NCBI GenBank assembly: GCA_009777095.1
Contig: WRMN01000002.1
Location: 1-64,000, forward strand
Length of the DNA stretch: 64,000 nucleotides
Direction: 5' to 3'
Source of the DNA: Bacteroidales bacterium
Lineage (GTDB): Bacteria; Bacteroidota; Bacteroidia; Bacteroidales; UBA932
Within the stretch, counting starts at the first letter, position 1. The number at the start of each line of letters is the position of its first letter. Position numbers and translations under genes: made by a program. The notes below the pieces were generated by a model, which saw only the letters and a program-made list of their open reading frames with translations, ran no database searches and had not been told where the DNA came from. This document shows positions 8,374-17,651 of the stretch, piece after piece.

Positions 8374-11043
8374 CTACAACACCACCTCCGTAATGCTCTT
8401 TAAATCCATTGAAAAGCGAAAGCCCCAAGAGCGATACCCTTTGTCGTTAAAGCCGACGTAGGCGCCTATATCCATTAATTTGAGCAGGGATATGCCATAA
8501 CCAACTTCTACATAGTGGCGCATTTCAGGGTGTAAGAGGTAGGAAAAATACAGGTTTTCATCAAAGAGCGCATTGCTGAGAAAAGGCAGGTATTTCAATG
8601 CCAATAGGGGAGAGCGATAATGTGCATTGGCGCTTAGATACCAATCATTGGCGCTGAATGTATATTGCGGCAGCAATTGGTAAGGTTCTGCGCCCGTATG
8701 GTCGAGCGAGGCCAATGCCTCGTTAGCATAGAAGTGGCGGAAGTCGGCAAAGGAAAGGCGCTTGGCGTTAAAGAATTTTCCGGCCGAAGCAGTATAGCTA
8801 AACTCACTGAAGTAACCGTAGCTGATAGTCTGTGATACCTTGAAACGCAGGAAGTCAAAATCTGAAACGCTTTCAAACATATTCGGGATACCTTTCAACC
8901 ACAACAAACTGAAGGTCGGATAATGGGAATACATCATAATTTTTCGTTCGCCTCTTTTTCGGTAATAATATTCGGGCGTGTAGTTAAGCTGTGCGTTCAA
9001 CAAAGTTGCACGGTTATCAGCTGTTAATTCAGGATTAAGGGTAACATCGGCATTTCGTGGTATGTTGAGACGATAATCGCGGGAATTGGAATAGAAGAAA
9101 GAAAAATCGGAATTGTTGCTCAACTCCTGCCGGTCGCTCCACTGTAACGCTGTGTATAACTCCAATCCATTGGCTATGTCGATACGATGGGACAGCCGCA
9201 GATAGTTGTCGTGGTAAAACATGGCATAATTCACCCTGTACCACAGCGATGACCACATATTCATCTTGCCGACACCATTTTCGCCTGCAAAATCCTTGCT
9301 TTGCTGTCCGCCTTCGATTTTCCAGTAGGCTCGACGATTGGGAAGGTATAAATGCTGAAAAGAGGCCTCCCATAAGGGTACTTGCCGACTGAAAGCCCAG
9401 TCGAAGCTGCCGCTAAGCCACCAGCGCTGTCCTTGTTTATAGTCTTTTCGCAGTGTGCCCGACAGTCCGTAAACAAAGCCGTCAACGGTGTTGAAATCTA
9501 AATTAAGCGGAGCAAGCAATCCGCTGAATTGTAAGTCAAAACCATTCTTGAAAGACTTGGAGGTGGTTCCCAAAAATACTATGCTTGCCCAACCTTGTTT
9601 ATTGTTGTTGTAGTTTAAGGCTTTTCCGGTACTGTCACGCGGATTGATGCGCACTACCGAATCATATTTGTGATAGGTTATCAATTCTTCCTTGACTAAG
9701 GGTACAGGGCGCATGAGTTGGAAATAAGTTGTGTCATTGCGCGTCATGCTACTGTCTTTAGTAATGGTGTAGCGGCGGGCAGGCACCTCCAACGACTTTG
9801 TTTTACCTTCGGCGGCTAATCTTTCTTTTTCCGAAATCTCGGCAATTTGTTTTTCCAATTTTTCCAACTTCCGCATGTCGGCATTATTTACTCGATCTTT
9901 GGACGCTATTTTAACGGCTTCTTCCTGTAATGTTTCTTTTTTACTTGTTGTGGACTTGGTTGTAGGGACTTCCGTTTTCGTAACATTGGCCTGTTGGCGC
10001 AATAAATGCTTATTCGTATTAATGGTTTGATACTTGACAGAGCCTATCAGATTACCGTTGCCTTTTACGCCTAAGACGTCAATTTTTACGTCAATATTAT
10101 AGGAGGAAGGCAGAAGAATGCCGTTCTCTACCTCGTCGTAGTTTTGTTGTATGCGCAAACTGCCGAAAGTGGTTTCCTGCAACAGGTCTGCGCTATATAC
10201 ATTCCACGTCTGGTCAACAATATACAGGTAACCGGCCATGAGATCGTTGCTTTTGCGGCGCGGGATAACCTTAATCTTATTGACCAACTTACCGTCAATT
10301 TCCCTGTCGCCTTCATATACGAATTTATAATTTGAAAAAGCAACAGGAGCTAAGGGGAGGGAAGGGTCGGTACCATAAATATTAAAACGCGCCATGCCGC
10401 TGTTAAAATCACTTTCATTAAAACCTAAACTTGCAAGGTCGGCAGAAGTGGCGTTGAGCGTTGATTTAACGGTCTGTTTGTATTGGTCGGGAGCAGTATA
10501 AATAATTTCGTTAATACTTTCCTGCAAGATGGTTGTTCCGGCTAATAGGCTGCGGTCTTTTTTCTTCATCATCAGGGCGGCCATTCCTTTGATTTCTTCT
10601 ACCTTGATTTTTGTTTTTAAATAAACATCAGCGCTGTAATTGTTGACAACATTGCGGTAATAAGGCGCCATGCCTATGGCTTTCCGCATAATGATGTAGG
10701 CAGGATCTTCGCCTGTGGCCGAGAGATAAACAGAACGTAGTTCGTAGGTTTTTTCCGAGAGTGTAATAATCAACGGAGTGTTTTGCGGCAATTGCACCTC
10801 TATGGTTTGCACATCGTAGCCCAGACTTTGCGCTACTATAGTGTACTTTCCGGAAGGCAGCTTGAGTTCAAATTCGCCGTCTTCATTGGCGGCTATTCCC
10901 TGTTTCACCTCTTTAATATAGACAGAGGCATAGGAAATTCCGATTTTCTTCTCGTCCTGTACACGACCTTTAAGCGCTTGGCTGAAAGCCGAAAAAGGAG
11001 TGAAAAGGATCAACAGCAGAAGGTAAAAGAAGAAGCGCTGCAT
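8374..11043 (-). CDS. DUF5686 outer-membrane protein with carboxypeptidase-like regulatory domain
   Basis: 889 aa from the ATG at 11043, chosen because it begins directly with a signal peptide (RFFFYLLLLILFTPFSAF); the open frame runs 34 codons further upstream without sense. After the signal comes a carboxypeptidase-D-like regulatory beta-sandwich (LKGRVQDEKKIGISYASVYI, roughly residues 24-105), then the DUF5686 region. The C-terminal part has alternating aromatic strands typical of an outer-membrane barrel (for example HYVEVGYGISLLKLMDIGAY). A Lys/Glu-rich coiled stretch lies near residue 410. The function of DUF5686 proteins is not established. It converges on sufC with 7 nt between the stop codons. 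Confidence 0.88.
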   Translation of the reverse strand: MQRFFFYLLLLILFTPFSAFSQALKGRVQDEKKIGISYASVYIKEVKQGIAANEDGEFELKLPSGKYTIVAQSLGYDVQTIEVQLPQNTPLIITLSEKTYELRSVYLSATGEDPAYIIMRKAIGMAPYYRNVVNNYSADVYLKTKIKVEEIKGMAALMMKKKDRSLLAGTTILQESINEIIYTAPDQYKQTVKSTLNATSADLASLGFNESDFNSGMARFNIYGTDPSLPLAPVAFSNYKFVYEGDREIDGKLVNKIKVIPRRKSNDLMAGYLYIVDQTWNVYSADLLQETTFGSLRIQQNYDEVENGILLPSSYNIDVKIDVLGVKGNGNLIGSVKYQTINTNKHLLRQQANVTKTEVPTTKSTTSKKETLQEEAVKIASKDRVNNADMRKLEKLEKQIAEISEKERLAAEGKTKSLEVPARRYTITKDSSMTRNDTTYFQLMRPVPLVKEELITYHKYDSVVRINPRDSTGKALNYNNNKQGWASIVFLGTTSKSFKNGFDLQFSGLLAPLNLDFNTVDGFVYGLSGTLRKDYKQGQRWWLSGSFDWAFSRQVPLWEASFQHLYLPNRRAYWKIEGGQQSKDFAGENGVGKMNMWSSLWYRVNYAMFYHDNYLRLSHRIDIANGLELYTALQWSDRQELSNNSDFSFFYSNSRDYRLNIPRNADVTLNPELTADNRATLLNAQLNYTPEYYYRKRGERKIMMYSHYPTFSLLWLKGIPNMFESVSDFDFLRFKVSQTISYGYFSEFSYTASAGKFFNAKRLSFADFRHFYANEALASLDHTGAEPYQLLPQYTFSANDWYLSANAHYRSPLLALKYLPFLSNALFDENLYFSYLLHPEMRHYVEVGYGISLLKLMDIGAYVGFNDKGYRSWGFRFSMDLKSITEVVL

Positions 11044-11141
11044 CTTTTTTTTTAAGTATTCGTAAATTGATTTTATATTTTGCGAATTGTTTGTCATTCT
11101 TAACTTCCACCTTGCCATCGGGTTAACACAATGGCAAAAAT

Positions 11142-11447
11142 TCAACAGACTACTTTACCGTAAGTCATAATTTCATTTACAAATGGGTTGGATATTTCAA
11201 ATTCTTTTTCGCGAAAAGGATGTGGCTCTATGCGACTATCAACTTTTCGTGTCAATTTCATCAATTCAACCTGCCTATCCAAGCGGTTGTCATAATCAGA
11301 AAAAACTACAGCAATGTCAATGTCGCTGTCTTTCTGAGAATTATCTTTTGCGTATGAGCCAAAAAGAATAATTCTTTGAATGTCAAAAATAGCCTTAACA
11401 GTTTCGGCATATTTTTGTGCAATAGCTAAAGCATCTGTTTTATCCAT
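11142..11447 (-). CDS. MNT-type nucleotidyltransferase (HEPN/MNT antitoxin)
   Basis: 101 aa, a minimal nucleotidyltransferase. The active-site signature GSX10DXD is exact (GSYAKDNSQKDSDID, near residues 30-44), and a further acidic residue occurs in the SRIEPHPF segment. In characterised HEPN/MNT pairs the MNT protein AMPylates and silences the HEPN RNase toxin. Its start overlaps the HEPN stop by 22 nt, giving a coupled two-gene unit. The pair is AT-rich relative to gltX downstream. Whether it works as a toxin-antitoxin unit here is inference. Confidence 0.88.
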   Translation of the reverse strand: MDKTDALAIAQKYAETVKAIFDIQRIILFGSYAKDNSQKDSDIDIAVVFSDYDNRLDRQVELMKLTRKVDSRIEPHPFREKEFEISNPFVNEIMTYGKVVC

Positions 11448-11830
11448 TGTTGCAAAATTTTTATTTTTTCAATCCATTCTTTAGCAAAATCAGCAGTACA
11501 TATTGCGTAAAACTCCTTTTTGTAATCGTCATATCGGGCATTGAGATTGAATGTTGTGATTTTAAAAAGCCATTCTGCATATTCTTCACTGACTTCCAAC
11601 CCGCCAAGTTCTGCCAAACGATAAAGATTGTGCGTGAAAGGCGCGTGATTTCGATTATTTTTCACAAAATATGCTTTCAACAATTTTTCTATGGAAATAT
11701 GCCCCATAAATAATGCCCAATGATATGTTTTTGAATGAAATAACGTAAGCATTGTGTTAAAATCAGAATCCGAAGTTTCAATCCAATGTGTAACAATTTT
11801 GTCTATATCTAATAATTGAGAATTGTCCAT
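11426..11830 (-). CDS. HEPN domain protein, partner of the MNT nucleotidyltransferase
   Basis: 134 aa, all-helical. It belongs to the HEPN type with the segment ISIEKLLKAYF, the FTHNLYRLAEL motif after it, and the characteristic ARYDDY box near residue 98. The classic RX4HXY RNase motif of HepT toxins is not seen; the only candidate is an Arg and a His spaced by six residues in RNHAPFTH. It may therefore be a non-canonical toxin or a substrate-binding partner of the transferase. It is the first gene of the pair and overlaps the MNT gene by 22 nt. Confidence 0.85.
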   Translation of the reverse strand: MDNSQLLDIDKIVTHWIETSDSDFNTMLTLFHSKTYHWALFMGHISIEKLLKAYFVKNNRNHAPFTHNLYRLAELGGLEVSEEYAEWLFKITTFNLNARYDDYKKEFYAICTADFAKEWIEKIKILQQWIKQML

Positions 11831-11931
11831 TGTTAATATTTATTGCTGCAAATTTACAAAAAAATTAAATAATATCTTATTTTTTCATTGAAAATGTGTA
11901 ATATTGCATTCCATAATAAACTTTATTATCT

Positions 11932-13473
11932 ATGACAACCCGAAAAATTCGCGTTCGCTTTGCGCCCAGCCCCACCGGCCCGCTGCATATAGGAGGGCTG
12001 CGTACCGCCCTGTATAACTATTTGTTCGCCCGCAAGCACGGGGGCGATTTCTTATTGCGGATTGAAGATACCGACAGCGCCCGCTTTGTCCCCGGAGCAG
12101 AAGAGTATATCATAGAAGCCCTGAACTGGTGCGGCATTACGCCCAACGAAGGACTTACCTCTGATGGACAGGTGCTAACAGACCCGACTAACCCTGAAGG
12201 CTGTTATCGGCAATCGGCGCGCAAGGCTATTTACTGCAAGTATGCCGAACAGTTAATTGCCTCCGGACATGCCTATTATGCTTTTGATACGGCAGAGGAA
12301 TTAGATGCTTTGCGTAAAGCCGCAGAAGCTAAAGGCGAAACGTTTATCTATAATCACAGTATCAGAGAAAATTTGCAGACTTCGCTCAAGATGACGGAAG
12401 TCGAACTTTGCGAACGATTGAAAACCAACAGCCACTGGGTAGTGCGTTTTAAAATGCCCGCAAACCGCGAAGTGTGTATGCACGACCTGATTCGCGGCGA
12501 CATCAAAGTAAACACCGCGACCTTGGACGATAAGGTGCTTTGGAAAGCCGTCGATGAACTGCCCACTTATCATTTGGCGAATATTGTTGACGATCGGTTG
12601 ATGAATATCTCGCACGTAATCCGCGGCGAAGAATGGCTGCCCTCTTTGCCCTTGCACTATCTGCTGTATGAGGCCTTCGGGTGGAGCGATACACAGCCCG
12701 AATTTGCCCACCTTTCGCTGTTGCTGAAACCCGATGGCAAGGGGAAATTGAGCAAGCGCGACGGCGACCGTTTGGGTTTTCCGGTATTTCCCTTAGCCTG
12801 GCAAGATCCTGTCACCGGCGAATGTTCGCGGGGGTATCGTGAGGACGGCTATTTTCCCGAAGCGATGATTAATTTGTTGGCTTTGTTAGGCTGGAATCCC
12901 GGAACAGAGCAGGAATTATTTTCATTAGATGAATTGGTGCAACATTTCAGCCTTGACCGCGTAGTGAAGTCGGGCGCACGGTTTAATCCCGACAAGGCAA
13001 AATGGTTTAATCAGCAATACCTGCGGGAAAAAGACAATGAAGCATTAGCTTGTTTATACCAGACGGAACTTGAAAAACGCAGTATTGTTTATGATGAAAA
13101 ATATGTAGCTAAAGTGTGCGGATTTATTAAGGAAAGAGTGAATTTTGTACATGAATTTTGGGAACAGTCGGCTTATTTCTTTGAGGCGCCCAAGACTTAT
13201 GACGAAAAGGCCATGCAGAAATATTGGAAAGCCGAAACATCGGCAATAATGCAAGAATTATACCAATTATTGGATAAAGTCGATGATTTTTCACCGGAAA
13301 AAACGGAAGCTGTCGTTCACCAGTGGATTGTGGATAAGGCTTATGGCATGGGCGCGGTGATGAATGCCTTCAGGTTGTGTGTAGTAGGCGCTTCCAAAGG
13401 TCCCGGTATGTTTGAAATTATAACGATGCTGGGTAAGAAGGAAACTTTACAGCGAATTAAGGCTATGTTATAA
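11932..13473 (+). CDS. gltX: Glutamate--tRNA ligase, bacterial type
   Basis: 513 aa class I synthetase that charges tRNA(Glu). The HIGH-type motif is in APSPTGPLHIGGLR (residues 11-24) and the KMSKS-type motif is KLSKRDGD (272-279). An insert after it (FPVFPLAWQDPVTGECS) looks lineage-specific. The C-terminal half is the helical anticodon-binding domain. Because gatD and gatE occur in this window, this enzyme may also have to mischarge tRNA(Gln) with glutamate, that is, be non-discriminating; this cannot be decided by reading. The upstream gap has only a weak TAATATTG promoter-like box near 11900. Confidence 0.97.
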   Translation: MTTRKIRVRFAPSPTGPLHIGGLRTALYNYLFARKHGGDFLLRIEDTDSARFVPGAEEYIIEALNWCGITPNEGLTSDGQVLTDPTNPEGCYRQSARKAIYCKYAEQLIASGHAYYAFDTAEELDALRKAAEAKGETFIYNHSIRENLQTSLKMTEVELCERLKTNSHWVVRFKMPANREVCMHDLIRGDIKVNTATLDDKVLWKAVDELPTYHLANIVDDRLMNISHVIRGEEWLPSLPLHYLLYEAFGWSDTQPEFAHLSLLLKPDGKGKLSKRDGDRLGFPVFPLAWQDPVTGECSRGYREDGYFPEAMINLLALLGWNPGTEQELFSLDELVQHFSLDRVVKSGARFNPDKAKWFNQQYLREKDNEALACLYQTELEKRSIVYDEKYVAKVCGFIKERVNFVHEFWEQSAYFFEAPKTYDEKAMQKYWKAETSAIMQELYQLLDKVDDFSPEKTEAVVHQWIVDKAYGMGAVMNAFRLCVVGASKGPGMFEIITMLGKKETLQRIKAML

Positions 13474-13483
13474 AAAAAATTAC

Positions 13484-13491
13484 TACCTTTG
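13484..13491 (+). promoter_or_regulatory. -7 promoter box of pdxA-rnhA-nadB
   Basis: TACCTTTG matches TAnnTTTG and lies just after the gltX stop, 29 nt before the pdxA ATG at 13521. Confidence 0.55.
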
Positions 13492-13520
13492 TAGGTTATA
13501 GATATAAAAAGTACAAGATA

Positions 13521-14576
13521 ATGAATGGACAAAAAATACGGGTTGGCATTACCCACGGCGATATTAACGGCATAGGCTATGAGATTATTTTAAAAACTTT
13601 TGCCGACAATCGCATTCTTGATTGCTGTACGCCCATTATTTACGGGTCGTCGCGTATAGCCTCCTATTACCGAAAATTGCTGCCGGCTATCGAAAATTTT
13701 AGCATGAATAACATTAATGCAGCAACAGAGGCGCACCCTAAGCGGATTAACATGCTCAACTGCATTACTGAGGAAATCAGGGTAGAGCCGAGCAAGCCAA
13801 CGGTAGAGGCCGGCATGGCCGCTTTGCGTTCATTGGAAGCGGCTGTAACCGATCTAAAAGCAGGAAAGATAGATGTCTTAGTAACCTCGCCCTTCAACAA
13901 ACATTGCATTCAAAGCGACAAATTTAACTTCCCGGGCCATACCGAATACTTAGCTGCGGCTTTTAATGCTAAAGATCCTCTGATGCTGTTGATTGGCAAT
14001 GAACTGAAAGTCGGAATAGCAACAGGCCACGCGCCCTTGTCGAAGGTATCGGGCTATCTGACCTCTGAAAATATTTTGACTAAATTGCAATTGCTGAACG
14101 ATGCTTTGATTGCCGATTTCAATATTCGCCGCCCGCGAATTGCCGTCTTAGGCCTTAATCCCCATGCGGGCGACAACGGATTGCTGGGAAAAGAGGAGGA
14201 GGAAATTATCAGTCCGGCCATTACCGAAGCCAACAAGAAGAACATTTTAGCCTTTGGCCCTTATCCTGCCGACGGCTTCTTTGGTACCGCTTCCTATCTT
14301 CGTTTTGATGCTGTGTTGGCTATGTATCACGATCAAGGATTAGTTCCTTTTAAAACTTTGGCCTTTAACGAGGGTGTGAATTATACTGCCGGAATGCCTT
14401 ATATACGTACTTCTCCCGCACATGGCGTAGGCTATGATATTGTAGGCTCCGACAAGGCCTCGCCCGACTCGTTTCGCGCGGCTATTTATGCGGCTTGCGA
14501 CATTTTCAACAACCGTAAGGCTTTTAAGCAGCTAACCGCAAATCCGTTAAAAACAGTAGATACGGATAAATTGTAA
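13521..14576 (+). CDS. pdxA: 4-hydroxythreonine-4-phosphate dehydrogenase PdxA
   Basis: 351 aa. PdxA oxidises 4-phosphohydroxy-L-threonine in the DXP-dependent pathway to pyridoxal 5'-phosphate. The three metal-binding histidines are in FPGHTEYLA, ATGHAPLSK and MYHDQGLVPFK. The N-terminal GITHGDINGIGYEI block and the C-terminal TSPAHGVGYDI block are typical. It is the first gene of a tight unit, with rnhA starting 9 nt after it. No other pyridoxine gene (pdxJ) is in the window. Confidence 0.96.
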   Translation: MNGQKIRVGITHGDINGIGYEIILKTFADNRILDCCTPIIYGSSRIASYYRKLLPAIENFSMNNINAATEAHPKRINMLNCITEEIRVEPSKPTVEAGMAALRSLEAAVTDLKAGKIDVLVTSPFNKHCIQSDKFNFPGHTEYLAAAFNAKDPLMLLIGNELKVGIATGHAPLSKVSGYLTSENILTKLQLLNDALIADFNIRRPRIAVLGLNPHAGDNGLLGKEEEEIISPAITEANKKNILAFGPYPADGFFGTASYLRFDAVLAMYHDQGLVPFKTLAFNEGVNYTAGMPYIRTSPAHGVGYDIVGSDKASPDSFRAAIYAACDIFNNRKAFKQLTANPLKTVDTDKL

Positions 14577-14585
14577 TTTTTTCCC

Positions 14586-15065
14586 ATGTCCGAGGTGGTA
14601 ATTTATACTGACGGCGCTGCTTTCGGAAATCCGGGGCCGGGCGGATATGCAGCTATTCTTATCAGCGGCAATGCCCAAAAAGAAATCACGGGCGGATTTG
14701 CCCACACTACGAATAACCGCATGGAACTTTTGGCTGTGATTATGGGGCTCGAAGCCTTAAAACGAGACGGCTGTACTGTTTCCATATACACCGACTCTAC
14801 CTATGTGGCGAATGCAGTGGAGCAAAACTGGCTCTTCGATTGGGAGCGCAAAAACTTTAATAAAAAGAAAAATCCTGATTTATGGCGGCGTTTTTTGTTG
14901 AGTTACCGTAAACATAAGGTGAAGATGATTTGGGTGAAGGGACATGCCGGTAATCTAATGAATGAACGTTGCGATAGGTTAGCTGTGGCGGCGGCTAAGG
15001 CCTCCAACCTTCCTGCCGATGAGCAGTACTTAGCCTCCATACAACAGAACAGTTTATTTGAATAG
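14586..15065 (+). CDS. rnhA: Ribonuclease HI
   Basis: 159 aa, the usual RNase HI size. It cleaves the RNA strand of RNA-DNA hybrids. Catalytic residues are visible in order: Asp in IYTDGAAFGNPGPGG, Glu in NNRMELLAV, Asp in YTDSTYV, and the His/Asp pair in VKGHAGNLMNERCDRLA. It lies between pdxA (9 nt upstream) and nadB (5 nt downstream), so all three are probably one transcript although their functions are unrelated. Confidence 0.96.
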   Translation: MSEVVIYTDGAAFGNPGPGGYAAILISGNAQKEITGGFAHTTNNRMELLAVIMGLEALKRDGCTVSIYTDSTYVANAVEQNWLFDWERKNFNKKKNPDLWRRFLLSYRKHKVKMIWVKGHAGNLMNERCDRLAVAAAKASNLPADEQYLASIQQNSLFE

Positions 15066-15070
15066 CAATT

Positions 15071-16636
15071 ATGAACCGTACAACTGATTTTTTGGTTATA
15101 GGCACAGGCATCGCAGGGCTTAGTTTTGCCCTCAAGGTAGCCGACTCGGCAAATGTGGTCTTGGTTTGTAAATCGACCATTGATGAAACCAATACTGCCT
15201 TTGCTCAAGGAGGTATTGCTGCGGTAACGTATCACCCCGACAATCTTGAAAAGCACCTGCAAGACACGCTCAATTGCGGCGATGGAATGTGTAATGAAGA
15301 AGTAGCGCGCATGGTGGTAGCGGCAGCTCCGCAAGAAATTAAACAATTGATACGATGGGGTGTGAAATTCGACCGCAATGCTTCCGGACATTTTGACTTG
15401 GCGCGGGAGGGCGGACATTCCGAATACCGTGTTTTACACCATAAAGACAATACAGGAAAAGCTATTCAACAAGCCTTGGTGAAGAAAATTAAAGCACATA
15501 AGCATATTCAACTGCTGGAACACCATCTTGCAGTTGATCTGATTACCCAGCACCACCAAGGAGTAGAAGTAAAGCGCAAAGAAAGCAACATCGAATGTTT
15601 CGGAGCATATATCCTCAACTTGAAAACGCAGGAAGTATATACCTTTCTGTCGAAGGCTACCATAGTAGCTACCGGCGGTTTGGGCAATTTATACCATACA
15701 ACCACCAATCCTTCCATTGCCACAGGCGATGGTGTGGCGATGATTTCCAGAGCTAAGGGTTTAGTAGAAAACATGAGTTTTATTCAGTTTCACCCTACTT
15801 CTTTATATAACCCCGGCGAACGGCCGTCCTTTCTTATTACCGAAGCCCTGCGCGGCTTTGGCGCTATCCTCAAAACGCAGGACGGAAAAGAATTTATGCA
15901 TAAGTACGATGAGCGCGGCTCCTTAGCTCCGCGCGATATTGTAGCCCGGGCTATTGACAACGAAATGAAGTTGAGCGGTCACGCTTATGTTTACTTGGAT
16001 ATAAGCCACAAACCCGCTGCCGAAATTATTAACCATTTTCCGAATATTTACCGCAAGTGCCTTAGTTTGGATATTGATATTACGCATGATATGATTCCGG
16101 TAGTACCGGCGGCACATTATGTTTGCGGCGGCGTAAAAATTGATATGAACGGACAAAGCAGCATACACAGGGCATACGTACTGGGCGAAAGCGCTTCTTC
16201 AGGACTGCACGGGGCTAATCGTTTAGCATCTAACTCATTGATGGAAGCTATAGTGTATGCCGACAGGGCTGCCAAACATTGTTTGCAGCATCTCGAAGAA
16301 TATATTGTTCCGGAAAATATTCCTGATTGGGATTACGGCGGAACAACCCATACGGAAGAAATGGTGCTCATCACGCAAAACTACAAGGAAATGCAGCAGA
16401 TTATGAGCAACTATGTAGGGATTGTGCGTTCTAATCTGCGGTTAAAACGAGCGCTCGACCGTTTGGAAATTATTTATAACGAAACCGAAGATTTATACCG
16501 CAAGTCCATTTTGACACAAAGCCTTTGCGAATTACGCAACATGATAAAAGTTGCTTACCTTATCATACGCAGCGCACAGGAGATGCGCGAAAGCCGCGGC
16601 CTACACTTCACCCTTGATTATCCGGCGAAGAAATGA
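15071..16636 (+). CDS. nadB: L-aspartate oxidase NadB
   Basis: 521 aa flavoprotein. NadB oxidises L-aspartate to iminoaspartate, the first step of de novo NAD synthesis. The FAD-binding dinucleotide motif is VIGTGIAGLSFALK at the N terminus, and the ATGGLGNLYHTTTNP and GDGVAMISRA segments fit the family. The active-site loop HPTSLY and the SLMEAIVYADRAA block follow, and the C-terminal helical domain is complete. nadA and nadC are not adjacent, so the pathway genes are dispersed. Confidence 0.96.
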   Translation: MNRTTDFLVIGTGIAGLSFALKVADSANVVLVCKSTIDETNTAFAQGGIAAVTYHPDNLEKHLQDTLNCGDGMCNEEVARMVVAAAPQEIKQLIRWGVKFDRNASGHFDLAREGGHSEYRVLHHKDNTGKAIQQALVKKIKAHKHIQLLEHHLAVDLITQHHQGVEVKRKESNIECFGAYILNLKTQEVYTFLSKATIVATGGLGNLYHTTTNPSIATGDGVAMISRAKGLVENMSFIQFHPTSLYNPGERPSFLITEALRGFGAILKTQDGKEFMHKYDERGSLAPRDIVARAIDNEMKLSGHAYVYLDISHKPAAEIINHFPNIYRKCLSLDIDITHDMIPVVPAAHYVCGGVKIDMNGQSSIHRAYVLGESASSGLHGANRLASNSLMEAIVYADRAAKHCLQHLEEYIVPENIPDWDYGGTTHTEEMVLITQNYKEMQQIMSNYVGIVRSNLRLKRALDRLEIIYNETEDLYRKSILTQSLCELRNMIKVAYLIIRSAQEMRESRGLHFTLDYPAKK

Positions 16637-16758
16637 AGCGAGAAGGGTGAAAGTTAAAAGGTAAGGAGATTAAAACACACAATAACCAACCCAAGTCTGA
16701 ACGTGGAATAAAAATCTTAACAAAAGTAAGCATTTTTTTGAAAAAGCAAAAAAAATTG

Positions 16759-16766
16759 TACCTTTG
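16759..16766 (+). promoter_or_regulatory. -7 promoter box of the MBL-fold hydrolase gene
   Basis: TACCTTTG, an exact TAnnTTTG match, lies 23 nt before the ATG at 16790. The rest of the 153-nt gap after nadB shows nothing recognisable. Confidence 0.55.
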
Positions 16767-16789
16767 TAAAAACTAAAAAATAAAATGCT

Positions 16790-17641
16790 ATGAAAAGGAT
16801 AAAATTATTGTTTATGAGTGTGTTAATGACCTCTTTAGGGGCTTTTGCCCAAAACATTTTCACGTACAAGGTAGGCGACTGTGAAGTAAGCATGTTGTCG
16901 GAAGTACAGCAAAGCATCAAGCCCGAGTTGCTGATAGGCGCTACTCCCGAAATGCTGGAAGAATGCGCTCCCGATGGTACTATTCCCAACGCCATGAGCG
17001 CTTATCTCATACGCATGCCTGAAAAAATCGTATTGATAGATGCGGGGATAGGAACCAATTTGTTCGACAATTTGTTTTCACTGGGCATAAAGCCGGAAGA
17101 AGTAGATGCGATACTCATCACACATGCGCATTTCGACCATATAGGCGGACTATTGCAAGACGGTAAGCTAATGTTTCCTAATGCCGAACTGTATATCTCG
17201 GAGCTTGAACTTGAGCATTGGAAGAATGAAAAATCGCAGGGAGGAGAGCGTGCCCGTCAGGTGCTCAAAGCCTATAAAGGGCAGCGTCATACTTTTCAAC
17301 CCGTTGATTTAGAAGATGAAACTACTTTTTTAATCCCCGGCATTCAAGCCATTGCCGCCTTTGGGCATACGCCCGGACATACCGTTTATTTGTTAAGCTC
17401 CGACAAAGATAAAATGCTGTTTTGGGGCGACCTTACCCACGCTATGGCCATTCAAATGCCTTATCCCGAAGTAGCGTTAACCTACGATATTGACCCTGCG
17501 ACTGCTATTGATAGGCGCGAAGTTATATTGAACCATGTAGCTAAGCACAGCATACCCATTGCCGGCATACATATTGCTTATCCCGGCATGGGCCTCATCA
17601 AAAAAAGCAACAAGGGATACCTCTTTACACCATTTAAATAA
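16790..17641 (+). CDS. Exported metallo-beta-lactamase-fold hydrolase
   Basis: 283 aa with a signal peptide ([16 protein letters not shown]), so probably periplasmic. The zinc-site motif [10 protein letters not shown], the later His in [12 protein letters not shown] and the Asp in FWGDLTHA form the binuclear metal centre of the MBL superfamily. The arrangement resembles the broad lactonase/hydrolase branch rather than class B beta-lactamases, but the substrate cannot be assigned. A cysteine synthase gene starts 10 nt downstream, so the two are likely cotranscribed. Confidence 0.9.
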   Translation: MKRIKLLFMSVLMTSLGAFAQNIFTYKVGDCEVSMLSEVQQSIKPELLIGATPEMLEECAPDGTIPNAMSAYLIRMPEKIVLIDAGIGTNLFDNLFSLGIKPEEVDAILITHAHFDHIGGLLQDGKLMFPNAELYISELELEHWKNEKSQGGERARQVLKAYKGQRHTFQPVDLEDETTFLIPGIQAIAAFGHTPGHTVYLLSSDKDKMLFWGDLTHAMAIQMPYPEVALTYDIDPATAIDRREVILNHVAKHSIPIAGIHIAYPGMGLIKKSNKGYLFTPFK

Positions 17642-17651
17642 AGAAAAAAAA

